The notes: generated by a model from the letters alone, not told the origin. A stretch of DNA of 64,000 nt from Mucilaginibacter sabulilitoris (GCF_034262375.1 NZ_CP139558.1:1860001-1924000), one strand, 5' to 3'; counted from the stretch's first letter, positions 42,564-52,262 are shown. Made by a program: numbers and translations.

Positions 42564-42577
42564 GCTTCACCCTTTTT
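42564..42577 (+). promoter_or_regulatory. GCTTCACCC-T(n) element before GH92 gene
   Basis: ATATGCTTCACCCTTTTT lies about 80 bases before the GH92 start and matches the element before SusC (52189) and in relic copy A (37617). Flanks differ, which makes the shared core more likely functional. Confidence 0.45.
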
Positions 42578-42654
42578 GTAAATGAATATCATCTAATAAG
42601 AACAAACTACCCTGGCAGGCCCGCTATACGGCGGTTTGATATGGTAAATAAATC

Positions 42655-44904
42655 ATGAAGTATATAATACTAACATTTTTACTAGCCTTTGTTTTCTGTA
42701 ACAAAAATGTATTAGCGCAAAAAAAGCAGGCTGTAGATTATGTGAATCCGCTTATTGGTACGCCGGCTGCAGGAAAGGGTGGCACAATGCCTAGTGTTGG
42801 TCCGCCTTACGCCATGACCAATTTTACCGCACAAACCCGCGCCAATAAAATGAAGGCCATGCCTTATGTTTATGAGGATACTACCATACGGGGGGTTATA
42901 GCTACCCACCAGCCAACAGTTTGGATGGGCGATTATGGCTATGTGTCCATAATGCCGCAGGTGGGCAAACTTGCTGTACAACCCCAACAACGGCAAATGA
43001 AATTCACACACCGGGACGAAGTTTCAACAGCCGCTTATTATTCGGTAAAAATGAATAACCAGCAGGGAGCGTCAATAAAAGCAGAAGTTGCAGCTACAGC
43101 AAGGTGCGGTATCATGAAATTCACCTACCCGGCTTCGGCACAAAGCCACCTTATTATCCATGGTATCAATGTAAACCCCGAAGAGGACGACAAGCAGAAT
43201 AGATCAAACAAACGCAGCAAACTGCGTGGCTACGTTTATATAGATAAAGTTAATAACCAAATAAGCGGCTACAACCCCGACAGGACAGCCTATAATTTAG
43301 GGCCCGAACTCCCCAATTTTAAAGGTTATTTTATCATTAGGTTCGATAAAGCTATTATAGATTATGGCACCTGGAGCGAGGATACTATTTCTAAAGGGTC
43401 AGTAAGCCAGTATGGTAAAAATATAGGTGGGTATATCAGCTTCGCTACAAAAAAAAACGAAGTTGTTACAGTAAAAATAGCTACCTCTTTTATCAGTTTA
43501 AAGCAAGCCAAACAAAACTTAGATAACGAAATACCCGAGTGGGATTTTGACCGGGTTGTACAAGATACTCGCAGCAAATGGCAAAAAAACCTGGAAAGGA
43601 TCAAAATAGATGGCGTTACCGATGATCAGAAAGCTATCTTTTATACGGCCATGTATCATACCATGCTGTTTCCGCGCGAATTTTCAGAGTATGGCAAATA
43701 CTACAGCGCTTTTGATGATAAAATACACAAAGGTGTTTCTTATAACGATTATTCACTGTGGGACACCTTCCGCGCATTACACCCTTTACTCATATTTACA
43801 CAGCCAGGTCGTGTCAACGATATGATTACATCTATGCTGCAGATGTATAAGGAAGGCGGCTGGCTACCTATGTGGCCAAATCCCGCCGAAACAAACATCA
43901 TGATAGGCACCCATGCCGACGCCGTAATTGCCGACGCTTACGTAAAGAGTTTTAGGGGATATGATGTAAACCTTGCATACAGCGCCATGCGTAAAAACGC
44001 GATGATACCACCGGATAGCGATACCGGCAGACTGGGAGGCGACAGGGATGAATGGCTGGGTTTTGAAGGAAGGATAGGCTTAACCTATTATCATAACTTG
44101 GGTTATGTACCGTCGGACAAAGCTAAAGAATCTGTCTCCCGCACCCTGGAATATGCTTTGGATGATTATTGCATAGCACAGGTGGCTAAAAGCTTGGGTA
44201 AACGTAATGATTATGATGAACTAATTAAATGGTCTGAAAACTACAAAAACCTGTACAACAAGGAAACCGGCTTTATGACCCCCCGGAAACGTGACGGACA
44301 ATGGGGCGGGGATATGAAATTCAGTTTTACCGAGGGCAGCCCCTGGACCTACCTGTTTTGCGTGATGCAGGATGTCCCGGGGATGATAAAAATGATGGGT
44401 GGCAATGAAAAATTTGCAGCCAAACTCGATCAGAATTTTATAGAGGGGCATTATTCCCATAATAACGAGCCAGGGCATCACTATGTGTATTTATACAACT
44501 ATTGCGGGCAGCCATGGAAAACGCAGGAATTAGTGAGGCAACAAACACGTAATAACTATTTTAACAGGCCGCAGGGCATTAACGGTAATGACGATTGCGG
44601 GCAAATGTCGGCATGGTATATTTTTAGTGTTATGGGCTTTTATCCCGTGACACCGGCATCTGGTATTTATGCCATTGGCGCACCACAGTTTCCTAAAGTT
44701 ATCATAACCATCAATATAGATCCTCAACCTAAAACCCTTGAAATTATTGCAAACAATATCTCTGAAGCAAATAAATACGTACAATCAGTTACATTTAACG
44801 GTAAAGTGTTAAGCGATTTTTTTATTAGTCATAATGAATTAATTAAAGGAGGGAAGCTGGTTTTTTTAATGACGGATAAACCAACAGGTAAAAATGGTAA
44901 TTGA
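42655..44904 (+). CDS. GH92 family alpha-mannosidase-like glycosidase
   Basis: A 749-residue secreted enzyme (signal peptide ending VLAQ). It begins VDYVNPLIGT, the hallmark of the GH92 N-terminal domain, and shows NEPGHHYVYLYNYCGQPWKTQ and GNDDCGQMSAWYIFSVMGFYPVTP, the catalytic-core motifs. GH92 enzymes are calcium-dependent exo-acting alpha-mannosidases working by inversion; the Glu of NEPGHH is the expected acid. Gene position in a plant-glycan locus rather than an N-glycan locus makes an unusual substrate possible. The regulatory element at 42564 precedes it. The MFS gene follows after 36 bases, so the gene starts a transport/metabolic operon. Confidence 0.93.
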   Translation: MKYIILTFLLAFVFCNKNVLAQKKQAVDYVNPLIGTPAAGKGGTMPSVGPPYAMTNFTAQTRANKMKAMPYVYEDTTIRGVIATHQPTVWMGDYGYVSIMPQVGKLAVQPQQRQMKFTHRDEVSTAAYYSVKMNNQQGASIKAEVAATARCGIMKFTYPASAQSHLIIHGINVNPEEDDKQNRSNKRSKLRGYVYIDKVNNQISGYNPDRTAYNLGPELPNFKGYFIIRFDKAIIDYGTWSEDTISKGSVSQYGKNIGGYISFATKKNEVVTVKIATSFISLKQAKQNLDNEIPEWDFDRVVQDTRSKWQKNLERIKIDGVTDDQKAIFYTAMYHTMLFPREFSEYGKYYSAFDDKIHKGVSYNDYSLWDTFRALHPLLIFTQPGRVNDMITSMLQMYKEGGWLPMWPNPAETNIMIGTHADAVIADAYVKSFRGYDVNLAYSAMRKNAMIPPDSDTGRLGGDRDEWLGFEGRIGLTYYHNLGYVPSDKAKESVSRTLEYALDDYCIAQVAKSLGKRNDYDELIKWSENYKNLYNKETGFMTPRKRDGQWGGDMKFSFTEGSPWTYLFCVMQDVPGMIKMMGGNEKFAAKLDQNFIEGHYSHNNEPGHHYVYLYNYCGQPWKTQELVRQQTRNNYFNRPQGINGNDDCGQMSAWYIFSVMGFYPVTPASGIYAIGAPQFPKVIITINIDPQPKTLEIIANNISEANKYVQSVTFNGKVLSDFFISHNELIKGGKLVFLMTDKPTGKNGN

Positions 44905-44940
44905 TGGAAGGCAATAACGCAACATGGTATCTGAAAAAGC

Positions 44941-46155
44941 ATGAAAAGTAAACTTCGCTGGATAATTTTAATATTGGTTTTTATTGCCACAGGGTTAAAC
45001 TTTCTGGACAGACAAGTACTGTCTATTACCATCATAAAAATTCAGAAGGAATTTAACCTGAACAACGTGCAGTACGGCATGATCAACACCAGCTTTCTGA
45101 TCAGCTACGCGCTCATGTTTACCATAGCGGGCAGGTTAACAGAATTGTATGGCGGTAAGATTGGCCTGGGCTTTTCGGTACTTATATGGTCGGTTGCCAG
45201 CAGTTTGCATGGGGTAATAGGTGGCTTTTACCAACTCATTATCGTCAGGTTTTTATTGGGTATGGGCGAGGGAGGCTGCTTCCCCGGTGCAGCCAAAACA
45301 GTAAGCGAACTATTCGGCGAAAAAGACAGGGCCTTTGCCAATGGTATAGCCATAGGCGGCTCGGCAATGGGGGCGGTTTTGGCCCCACCGTTAACCATAT
45401 TAATTTCAAACAGTTTAGGCTGGCGATGGAGTTTTATTATACCGGGCATTATTGGCATTACATGGGTTATAACCTGGGTGTTGATTCCCTGGAAGAATGC
45501 GAAGATCGAAACCGCGCCGCTTATTATTAAAGAAAAAGCTTTTTCGTTTGTAGAGATCCTTAAAAACAGAACGGCACAGATCTTTATACTGATGCGATTT
45601 TTGCTCGATCCGGTCTTTTATTTTGTCATGTTCTGGATCCCCAAATATCTGAATGAACAACGGAGTGTCTCTTTCGAGGAAATAGGCCATTTGTTATGGA
45701 TCCCATTTTTGGCGCTGGGGGTATCTAATATGCTCGGCGGCTGGATCTCTGACAGGCTGATTAGGAACCGCATATCCTTAAATAAGGCCCGTAAAGTGGT
45801 AATGGGTGTAGCCGCAGCGTTAACGATTTCTGCTGTGTTGGTGCAAAATGTTTCTTCTGTGGCTTTGGCTATCGGTTTAATGAGTGTGCTTTTGTTTGCG
45901 CATGGTTTCTGGATCACCAATTACATTACAGCAATAGCAGATGTATTTGGTGCAAGGGGAACCTCGACTGTTGTTGGTCTATCAGGCACCGCAGGCGCTC
46001 TTTCCGGCCTGATCATTAATCCATTTATTGGGTGGGTAGTGCAGCATTACTCCTATAGCCCGCTGTGGATCATCTGTGGCCTGTTGTACCCTTTGGCGTT
46101 TGTTATCTTTATTGTTTTTGTCCCTAAAATAAGCTCGTTGAAGCTGGCTTCATAA
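44941..46155 (+). CDS. MFS transporter, hexuronate/sugar-acid ACS-type
   Basis: A 404-residue inner-membrane transporter with 12 predicted helices. GLNFLDRQVLSITIIKIQKEFNLNN and the first-loop GGKIGLGFSVLIWSVASSLHG place it in the anion:cation symporter group of the major facilitator superfamily (ExuT/DgoT-like). Members carry hexuronates and related sugar acids or deoxy sugars. In this operon it would bring the final monosaccharide or sugar acid released in the periplasm into the cytoplasm. Substrate is inferred from context only. It lies 36 bases after the GH92 gene and 83 bases before the isomerase. Confidence 0.88.
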   Translation: MKSKLRWIILILVFIATGLNFLDRQVLSITIIKIQKEFNLNNVQYGMINTSFLISYALMFTIAGRLTELYGGKIGLGFSVLIWSVASSLHGVIGGFYQLIIVRFLLGMGEGGCFPGAAKTVSELFGEKDRAFANGIAIGGSAMGAVLAPPLTILISNSLGWRWSFIIPGIIGITWVITWVLIPWKNAKIETAPLIIKEKAFSFVEILKNRTAQIFILMRFLLDPVFYFVMFWIPKYLNEQRSVSFEEIGHLLWIPFLALGVSNMLGGWISDRLIRNRISLNKARKVVMGVAAALTISAVLVQNVSSVALAIGLMSVLLFAHGFWITNYITAIADVFGARGTSTVVGLSGTAGALSGLIINPFIGWVVQHYSYSPLWIICGLLYPLAFVIFIVFVPKISSLKLAS

Positions 46156-46199
46156 GCCGCCTTTAATTGCGATGTAATAAGAGTTATTGAATATTAAAG

Positions 46200-46211
46200 T
46201 TAGTGCGTTAA
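46200..46211 (+). promoter_or_regulatory. TTAGTGCGTTAA motif before isomerase gene
   Basis: An exact copy of the 12-base core of the repeats flanking the sigma factor gene (63092 and 63750). It lies 28 bases before the isomerase ATG, in promoter range. Confidence 0.4.
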
Positions 46212-46238
46212 TAAGTTAAAAATACATTAAACTGAATT

Positions 46239-47744
46239 ATGAGTGAAATAGATAAGCAATTGCTTGCAGAGCCGGTAAAAAATGGCCAGGTGCTTCCCGT
46301 TATTAAACGCCGTGTTGAAACCATACCCCGGATAGGTGTATTTGGTGTGGGATATTTTAAATACTGGGCCCAGTTTGAAGGGCTTTATGATCAGTTGATG
46401 GAAAAGCAGCATATATTTCTGAAAAAAGTAAGTAAGAATAAAGTAGAGATGATTGACTTTGGTATGGTTGACGATGTATCAGGCGCGTATGAGTTGTTGC
46501 CCAAATTAAAGGCCGCCAACCTTGATCTTGTTTTTTGCGACATGCTAACCTATGCCACCTCAAGCACTTTTGGGGTGATCATCAAAAATTTAGACGTACC
46601 GATAGTGCTGGTGGCTTTGCAGCCAGACAAAGCCCTTGATTATAGCAATGCTTCGACTCACCTGCAATTATATAACGATGATATTTGCGCCCTGCCTGAG
46701 TTTGCAGGCGTAGCGGTACGGATGGGCAAAAAGGTGCCTGAGATGATCATTGGTACGCTGCATGATGACCCGCAGGCCGAAAAAGAAATTGCAGAATATT
46801 GCGCCATTGCCCGGGTTTTGCACGACCTTAAAACGGCCCGGATAGGGCATGTAGGGCACCCAATAGAAGCTATGTTGGATATGCATTCGGATGCTACCAT
46901 GCTCACCGCACATTTTGGTTTGCATATAGTACAATGCGAGGCAAACGAAATTGTGACTAAATATGTCGAAGCAGATCAGGAAGACGTGGAAGCAGAAAAA
47001 AGGCGTATCCTTGATTTCTTTGACACACCCGACCCGGTATCTGACCCTATCTCAGAAAAACTAAAACCAGCCGACCTGGAAGTAGCAGCCCGCGTTTCGG
47101 TAGCACTGGAAAGCTTTGTTGAAGCGAAAAAGCTGAACGGCTTGGCGTATTACTACGAAGGTGAAGATAACAGCGATATTCGTAAAGTAATGACCAATTT
47201 AATTGTGGGTAATTCATTGCTCACGGGCGCAGGTTTCCCTATGTGCGGCGAGTCTGATCTGAAATGCTGTATAGCCATGTTTATTATGGATCGCCTGAGT
47301 ATCGGTGGCAGTTTTGCCGAGTTTCATCCGGTTGATTTTAACGGGAATTTTATACTGGTTGGACATGATGGGCCGCATAATATTACCATTGCACAGGGAA
47401 AACCCGTATTAAGAAGTTTGAAAAAATATCACGGTAAGCCCGGCTTCGGCGCAGGTGTGGAGTTTAAGATAAAAGAAGGCCCTATCACCATGTTAAGCAT
47501 CACTTCTACTTACGAGGGTAAATTCAAGTTTGTTATTACCGAGGGGGAATCTGTTGAGGGGCCCATCCCACCAACCGGGAATACCAACACCAGGGGCTTT
47601 TTTCAACCCGATGTGCGCACATTCCTGAAAAAATGGGTAAAAGAAGGCCCTACGCATCACTTCGCACTGGGTGTAGGTCACCATGCAGAAACGATAAAGA
47701 AAATTGGAGATTATCTTAACATTGAATCGGTAATTGTTAAGTAG
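46239..47744 (+). CDS. L-arabinose/L-fucose isomerase-family protein
   Basis: A 501-residue cytoplasmic ketol isomerase of the AraA/FucI fold. Metal ligands can be placed by pattern: Glu338 (GAGFPMCGESD), Glu361 (GGSFAEFHPVDF), His376 (LVGHDGPHN) and His473/474 (PTHHFALGVGHH), corresponding to the two Glu and two His of L-arabinose isomerase. Length is right. The family also includes enzymes on other aldoses, so the substrate is open; arabinose would fit a plant polysaccharide. It follows the MFS gene and carries the TTAGTGCGTTAA motif just upstream, so it may have its own promoter. Confidence 0.85.
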   Translation: MSEIDKQLLAEPVKNGQVLPVIKRRVETIPRIGVFGVGYFKYWAQFEGLYDQLMEKQHIFLKKVSKNKVEMIDFGMVDDVSGAYELLPKLKAANLDLVFCDMLTYATSSTFGVIIKNLDVPIVLVALQPDKALDYSNASTHLQLYNDDICALPEFAGVAVRMGKKVPEMIIGTLHDDPQAEKEIAEYCAIARVLHDLKTARIGHVGHPIEAMLDMHSDATMLTAHFGLHIVQCEANEIVTKYVEADQEDVEAEKRRILDFFDTPDPVSDPISEKLKPADLEVAARVSVALESFVEAKKLNGLAYYYEGEDNSDIRKVMTNLIVGNSLLTGAGFPMCGESDLKCCIAMFIMDRLSIGGSFAEFHPVDFNGNFILVGHDGPHNITIAQGKPVLRSLKKYHGKPGFGAGVEFKIKEGPITMLSITSTYEGKFKFVITEGESVEGPIPPTGNTNTRGFFQPDVRTFLKKWVKEGPTHHFALGVGHHAETIKKIGDYLNIESVIVK

Positions 47745-47793
47745 ATCGAATAATTTGCAATAACTTAATTCCTTTGATGTGAGGAACAGAATA

Positions 47794-50346
47794 ATGATGG
47801 ATAAATTAAAAAGATATATTGTTGCAGGCATATTATGCCTGGCGGTTTTTATTTGCCACAGCCTTAAAGCTCAGGAACTTTCACCGCAGACAGGGATTGA
47901 TGCTTTAAAAGGAAAGCCTTTTAACAATATAACGCTCGAAGCATCTTTAAAGCCATTTAAAAAAAATGATAAGACTTATATAAAAAGTGTAGTCAAAGAG
48001 ATGTTTACTCAATGGTATTCGCTGTTAAAACATACCGATACCGTTTCTATAATGCTTTGGACATCTGACGGTTCGGAGATACTGGATTATACGGGCAAGC
48101 TACAGCAACCTTTAGAGTGGGCTAAGTATATGGGTAACCCTAATACAAAAAATGCTGTTGGGTCGTTACCGAAAAATCTGTCGCTGCATGAAAGGGCTTA
48201 CCTTTATATTAATAACCCACCCAATTTCTCATACGGCGATCTTAAGTTCATCGTAAAAATATTAAAAGAGGTAGGCACACACATAACCGGTAAGCCCGTA
48301 AGGGTGGGCACCACTTTTGACCCGGGACCGGAGTTTGCCAAATCGGATTTTAAGTATAAAAAGCATCCCGAAATTTTAGCCGGCAGCGCCATGGGCGGGA
48401 AATCTTTTGTGAGTTGTTATTCTGTATTAAATGCCGATAATGGACAGTATGCGGGTTTCCCTAAAGGCATCCCGGGCGGTACGCCGTTCGGGACTTTCTT
48501 CGGCAGGCAAAGCCAGCACTATTTAAAAGATATTGGTTTTGATTATTTGTGGTTAAGCAACGGGATTGGCTTCGGGATAGAGGGCTGGGCGTCTACAGGG
48601 GCCACCTTTGACGGGAAAGCATTTAAATCCGAAGAAATGGCCGGCGTAAAATCAAAGAACCTGAATTTCTGGAAACTGTTTCGTGCCGAATGCCCCACAT
48701 TTCAAATACAAACCAGGGGTACTAATCTGTCAACCGGTACTGATCTTGCCCGCGACGGTGTAGACCTGCGGGCTATTTACAAGGGGGGCTTTAATATGCT
48801 CCCTCCCTGTAATTCGCCATGGGCAGCACTCGATGGAGATTTTGGTATGGAATTGGTTGGTTACATGTCCAGGATCTCCGAGTTGCCCGATTACAGGTAC
48901 CTCTTCAGGTACTACGTACACGACCCATGGTGGGTAAACAGCCCATGGTTTGATAGGTATGGCGGCGAACCACACGATATCTATATGCCGATGTCTGTTA
49001 GCCGGATAGATTCCGCAGGCCATATTACCTTGCCAACCCAACTAAATTTATTAAGTATTGATAACTCTTATGGCAATATGCCAAAAGAAGCGCCTGACGA
49101 GGTAATTCCTCATTTGCTAAAAGCGCGTTACGATTCCCCCTCCGCCCCCGGTCCGTTTGTATGGGTTTATCCCTTTGATGAATATCACGATTGGGCTTTA
49201 GGACAAACAGACAGGTTGCAGGAAGTGTATTTTGGCGATTGGTTTATCAGGCAGGCCATTAACAATGGCTTCCCGTTAAATACGGTTATATCTACCACAT
49301 CTTTTAGCCGGTTAATAAAAAATAGACAGGACTATTTTAAGCAATCGGTATTAGTAACTGTTTTCCCTGCGGCTGGCTCCGCGCTCGAAAAACAACTCAT
49401 CAGTTTTGTAAAAAATGGGGGTAAACTGGTAATATACGGCCCGGCCGATCACGCAGGGAAAGATTTTATAGAACTGCTTAATCTGCAGAACTTAACACCT
49501 GTAACCGGCGAATTTCAAATACAATCCGGCCTGCTTAATGATAAACTGGAGCAACCCTATCCGCTGAAGGTGATGCACCAGGCATTGTATTCGGGCGGTG
49601 GCATAAGCACGGTTGTGAAAAACAAAGAGAATGTATCTACCCACATATTGGTAAGCTATAAGCAAGGCGAAACCAACCGGGATGTTGCCTGGAGCGTAGC
49701 CAACCCAGATTGGAAAAGTGGAAAGGTGGTTTATATCAGGGGAACAAATTCCAGCAGTTTTAAAGGTGGTAAACTACTTACACCCGATGATCCTTCTGTC
49801 TGGGCAACGGGGGGTATCTACCTGCGTTATGCGTTGCAGGATCTTGGCTACATGTACCTTCTTGAAAAACAGGATCCCGCCATAACAAGCCCGGTTTTAA
49901 CCATAGCCCGCAGCAACAACGGTTATTATTTTTCAGGATATGTTCCGTCTACTACGGTAAAGCAACTGTTCAAATTTCCGCAGGGCGCACCTTTGTTAAC
50001 CGGGTACGAAACTAAAATAGAGGATGGTTACAGTACCTATAATTTGCCTACGGCCTGGCATAAGGAATGCCGTATTTTTGTGGAGCAGAACCGCGGTATA
50101 GTATCCGTGAAGGAAGTATATTCCGGCGATAAGGACATCAGCAGAAGGGTTGTGATAAAGGGATTGAAAAATGCGGTATTAAGGGTGTTTCCTGACGAAC
50201 GTATAACACAGGATCTGTTCAGAGCTTACCTAAATTCGGCCTACCCCTGGAAAACAGGCCAAGTGGTTTTTGAGCGCGGCGAAGAAAAATTCGGGAATAA
50301 TTACATCATCAAAAACGTAACGGGTACGGTATCGGTTGCTTGGTAA
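47794..50346 (+). CDS. Large secreted protein of unknown function, putative glycoside hydrolase
   Basis: About 850 residues with a signal peptide ending SLKAQ. The ATG at 47794 is preceded by GAGGAA; the earlier in-frame GTG at 47779 overlaps that site. I do not recognise the family. The first 500 residues look like a TIM-barrel enzyme: NNITLEASLKPFKKNDKTYI, DTVSIMLWTSDGSEILDY, VRVGTTFDPGPEFAKSDF, FDYLWLSNGIGFG, FRYYVHDPWWVNSPWFDRYGGEP. A GATase-like Rossmann segment follows (ISFVKNGGKLVIYGPADHAGKDF), as in beta-galactosidase trimerisation domains, then beta-sandwich domains to the end. Context makes it a polysaccharide-degrading or binding protein. The next gene begins 16 bases after its stop. 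Confidence 0.8.
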   Translation: MMDKLKRYIVAGILCLAVFICHSLKAQELSPQTGIDALKGKPFNNITLEASLKPFKKNDKTYIKSVVKEMFTQWYSLLKHTDTVSIMLWTSDGSEILDYTGKLQQPLEWAKYMGNPNTKNAVGSLPKNLSLHERAYLYINNPPNFSYGDLKFIVKILKEVGTHITGKPVRVGTTFDPGPEFAKSDFKYKKHPEILAGSAMGGKSFVSCYSVLNADNGQYAGFPKGIPGGTPFGTFFGRQSQHYLKDIGFDYLWLSNGIGFGIEGWASTGATFDGKAFKSEEMAGVKSKNLNFWKLFRAECPTFQIQTRGTNLSTGTDLARDGVDLRAIYKGGFNMLPPCNSPWAALDGDFGMELVGYMSRISELPDYRYLFRYYVHDPWWVNSPWFDRYGGEPHDIYMPMSVSRIDSAGHITLPTQLNLLSIDNSYGNMPKEAPDEVIPHLLKARYDSPSAPGPFVWVYPFDEYHDWALGQTDRLQEVYFGDWFIRQAINNGFPLNTVISTTSFSRLIKNRQDYFKQSVLVTVFPAAGSALEKQLISFVKNGGKLVIYGPADHAGKDFIELLNLQNLTPVTGEFQIQSGLLNDKLEQPYPLKVMHQALYSGGGISTVVKNKENVSTHILVSYKQGETNRDVAWSVANPDWKSGKVVYIRGTNSSSFKGGKLLTPDDPSVWATGGIYLRYALQDLGYMYLLEKQDPAITSPVLTIARSNNGYYFSGYVPSTTVKQLFKFPQGAPLLTGYETKIEDGYSTYNLPTAWHKECRIFVEQNRGIVSVKEVYSGDKDISRRVVIKGLKNAVLRVFPDERITQDLFRAYLNSAYPWKTGQVVFERGEEKFGNNYIIKNVTGTVSVAW

Positions 50347-50361
50347 TACGCGTCTGTCAAC

Positions 50362-51075
50362 ATGAAAAAACTAAGCTTAATAATTTTACTTGCGCTGTGG
50401 GCATATAACCTATGCCACGCTCAAATGGCTGATTCGGCCACTTATCTTGGTAATATAAAAACAGAGTTAAACAAAGTGTGGCCAAAAAACAGAACGATTA
50501 ACCTGGTTTTTCACGGGCATTCGGTACCTGCGGGCTACGCGGCCAACCATGAAGTGCATACGCTGGATGCGTATCCCACTCTGCTGTTGCAGAAACTAAA
50601 AGCACAATACCCGTATGCAGTTATAAATATTATTGTAACCGCCGTTGGCGGCGAAACTTCAGTAACCGGGCAAACCCGCTTTGATGCCGACGTATTACCC
50701 CATAAACCTGATGTGCTATTTATTGATTACGCGTTGAATGATCGTACCATTGGTCTGGATGCCGCAAAAGCAGCCTGGGAGAAAATGATACAGGAGGCAT
50801 TAAAACATAACATCAAAGTTATTTTACTGACGTCTAATCCTGATACCAGGGTTAATATTATGGCAACCGATAGCAAAAGTTTATACGCGTATGCGCAACA
50901 AATTAGGGCATTAGCAGCTAAATATCATATTGGACTGGCCGATCCGTTTATGGATTTTCAGAAAATATATAAAGAGGCAGGATCAATAAACGATTATATG
51001 TTATGGGTTAACCATCCCAATAAAAAAGGCCACACCGTTATTGCTGATGAAATTTTTAAATGGTTTAGTAAATAA
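50362..51075 (+). CDS. Secreted SGNH/GDSL-family hydrolase
   Basis: A 237-residue exported esterase-type protein (signal peptide MKKLSLIILLALWAYNLCHA). SGNH blocks are recognisable: block I FHGHSVPAGY with the Ser nucleophile in GHS instead of GDS, block II around TAVGGETS (oxyanion Gly), block III DYALNDRTI (oxyanion Asn), and block V NHPNKKGHTVIADEI with the catalytic His. Such enzymes remove acetyl or other acyl groups from plant polysaccharides, fitting the neighbouring CE7 esterase. It starts 16 bases after the 850-residue gene and its transcript ends at the terminator at 51168. Confidence 0.88.
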   Translation: MKKLSLIILLALWAYNLCHAQMADSATYLGNIKTELNKVWPKNRTINLVFHGHSVPAGYAANHEVHTLDAYPTLLLQKLKAQYPYAVINIIVTAVGGETSVTGQTRFDADVLPHKPDVLFIDYALNDRTIGLDAAKAAWEKMIQEALKHNIKVILLTSNPDTRVNIMATDSKSLYAYAQQIRALAAKYHIGLADPFMDFQKIYKEAGSINDYMLWVNHPNKKGHTVIADEIFKWFSK

Positions 51076-51167
51076 CCCCGCGACAGCGACTACAGAAAGC
51101 TTGTTGCCAGATGGCTATATTGATCTTGACCGATAAGATAATACTCCTAACCTTGTTACGTATGGGG

Positions 51168-51203
51168 CCGGGCATAATATTGATTTATTCGCCCGGTTTT
51201 TTT
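51168..51203 (+). terminator. Terminator after SGNH gene
   Basis: CCGGGC (51168-51173) pairs with GCCCGG (51191-51196), followed by T7. It closes the GH92-to-SGNH operon and separates it from the GntR gene. Confidence 0.88.
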
Positions 51204-51292
51204 GAAAAGAACTTTATGTGAATTTTTTATTAGAATAGTATTAATTTCGGTATTCTTCCTACGAGTTATGGAGTAGTTAAAAGTATTAAATC

Positions 51293-52066
51293 ATGGAACC
51301 CAAATTTATCAGCATCAGCGATGGTATTATAGAACGGATTAAAAAAGGAGAGCTGCTTCCCGGTGATAAGGTGCCATCAGAAAACGAATTGATCAGTACT
51401 TATAAAATAAGTAATACTACCGCGCGAAAATGTCTCTTAGAAATTGAATCAAAAGGTTGGGCCCGCCGGATAAAAGGCAAAGGTACATTTGTGCTTAACC
51501 GGACGGTTGAACACCAGTTGTTAAGAACCCTCGGATCGATCGATTCTACCAGGAAGGGTTTTGACGAGAGTTTACGCGCCGAAGGCTTTACCCCTAAAAC
51601 CGTAATTATAGAAAAAATTATACTTGATGATGGTATTTCTTCAAATATTATGGGGAAGCACTATATTATTGAAGGCCCCGTATTAAAAATTCACCAGCTT
51701 AGGTATGCCGATGATATATTAATGAAGGACGAAACCCGGTATATCTCTTTAAAGTTGTGCCCTAAAATTGACAGGCTCCCTTCAGATATCTCTTTTTTTA
51801 AAGTATATGAAGATCAATACAAGATCAAGATAACCGATATAAAGCAGACCCTAAGTGTAGATATACTTGACCCGCAACAGGAAATTAACAACTTTGAGAT
51901 TGATAATCAAATCCCTGTTTTTATACTTGATGGCGTGGTTCTGTGCCAGTCAGAAAAGGTTATAGAGATAGAGCGATCATACTATAGAGGGGATAAATAC
52001 AAATTCGCGATAATTGCAAACCCCGAATACAATAGTTCTTCATTTTTTGACCTGGATAAGAAATAA
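51293..52066 (+). CDS. GntR family transcriptional regulator with UTRA domain
   Basis: A 257-residue regulator. Residues 1-72 form the winged helix-turn-helix: LLPGDKVPSENELISTYKISNTTARKCLLEIESKGWARRIKGKGTFVL. Residues 95-250 are a UTRA ligand-binding domain (IHQLRYADDILMKDETRYISLKLCP), which in this subfamily senses sugars or sugar phosphates. A -7-like TAATTTCG lies at 51242-51249. It sits directly before susC, so it most likely controls that operon and perhaps the upstream one. The 3' end of its gene plus the downstream leader is duplicated in diverged form at 37409-37667. GntR rather than hybrid two-component or ECF/anti-sigma control is less common for SusCD loci. Confidence 0.92.
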   Translation: MEPKFISISDGIIERIKKGELLPGDKVPSENELISTYKISNTTARKCLLEIESKGWARRIKGKGTFVLNRTVEHQLLRTLGSIDSTRKGFDESLRAEGFTPKTVIIEKIILDDGISSNIMGKHYIIEGPVLKIHQLRYADDILMKDETRYISLKLCPKIDRLPSDISFFKVYEDQYKIKITDIKQTLSVDILDPQQEINNFEIDNQIPVFILDGVVLCQSEKVIEIERSYYRGDKYKFAIIANPEYNSSSFFDLDKK

Positions 52067-52133
52067 ACTCCCCCCGTTTATTTAAATCCTTCACCCTTTG
52101 GGTCCTCACAATACTTTTATTTAAAGCAAACTG

Positions 52134-52171
52134 CTTCGTATATAAGCCTGTAAAACGGGCTGTATCCGAAG
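52134..52171 (+). terminator. Conserved hairpin after GntR gene, copy B
   Basis: CTTCGTATA pairs with TATCCGAAG (one mismatch), with inner AGCC/GGGCT pairing, then GCGTTTTATTTTG. It probably terminates the GntR transcript before the SusC promoter. Confidence 0.55.
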
Positions 52172-52188
52172 CGTTTTATTTTGATATC

Positions 52189-52205
52189 GCTTCACCCTTT
52201 TTTTA
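52189..52205 (+). promoter_or_regulatory. GCTTCACCC-T(n) element before susC
   Basis: GATATCGCTTCACCC followed by T7, about 60 bases before the SusC ATG. Present also at 37617 and 42564. It is a candidate operator or promoter element for coordinated control of the polysaccharide genes. Confidence 0.45.
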
Positions 52206-52262
52206 AGCGGGAAATCTCTGTAATATAACCAACTATAAACGATTACAGTTTTGAAAAAAATT

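Larger units (their letters stand above)
51983..52239 (+). repeat. Copy B of GntR-end/leader block
   Basis: The intact counterpart of relic 37409-37667: the last 28 codons of the GntR gene, the spacer, a hairpin and the SusC leader. The copies are 14.6 kb apart in direct orientation. The most conserved parts are GCGATAATTGCAAACC, TTTTGATATCGCTTCACCC and AATATAACCAACTATAAA. Confidence 0.85.
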
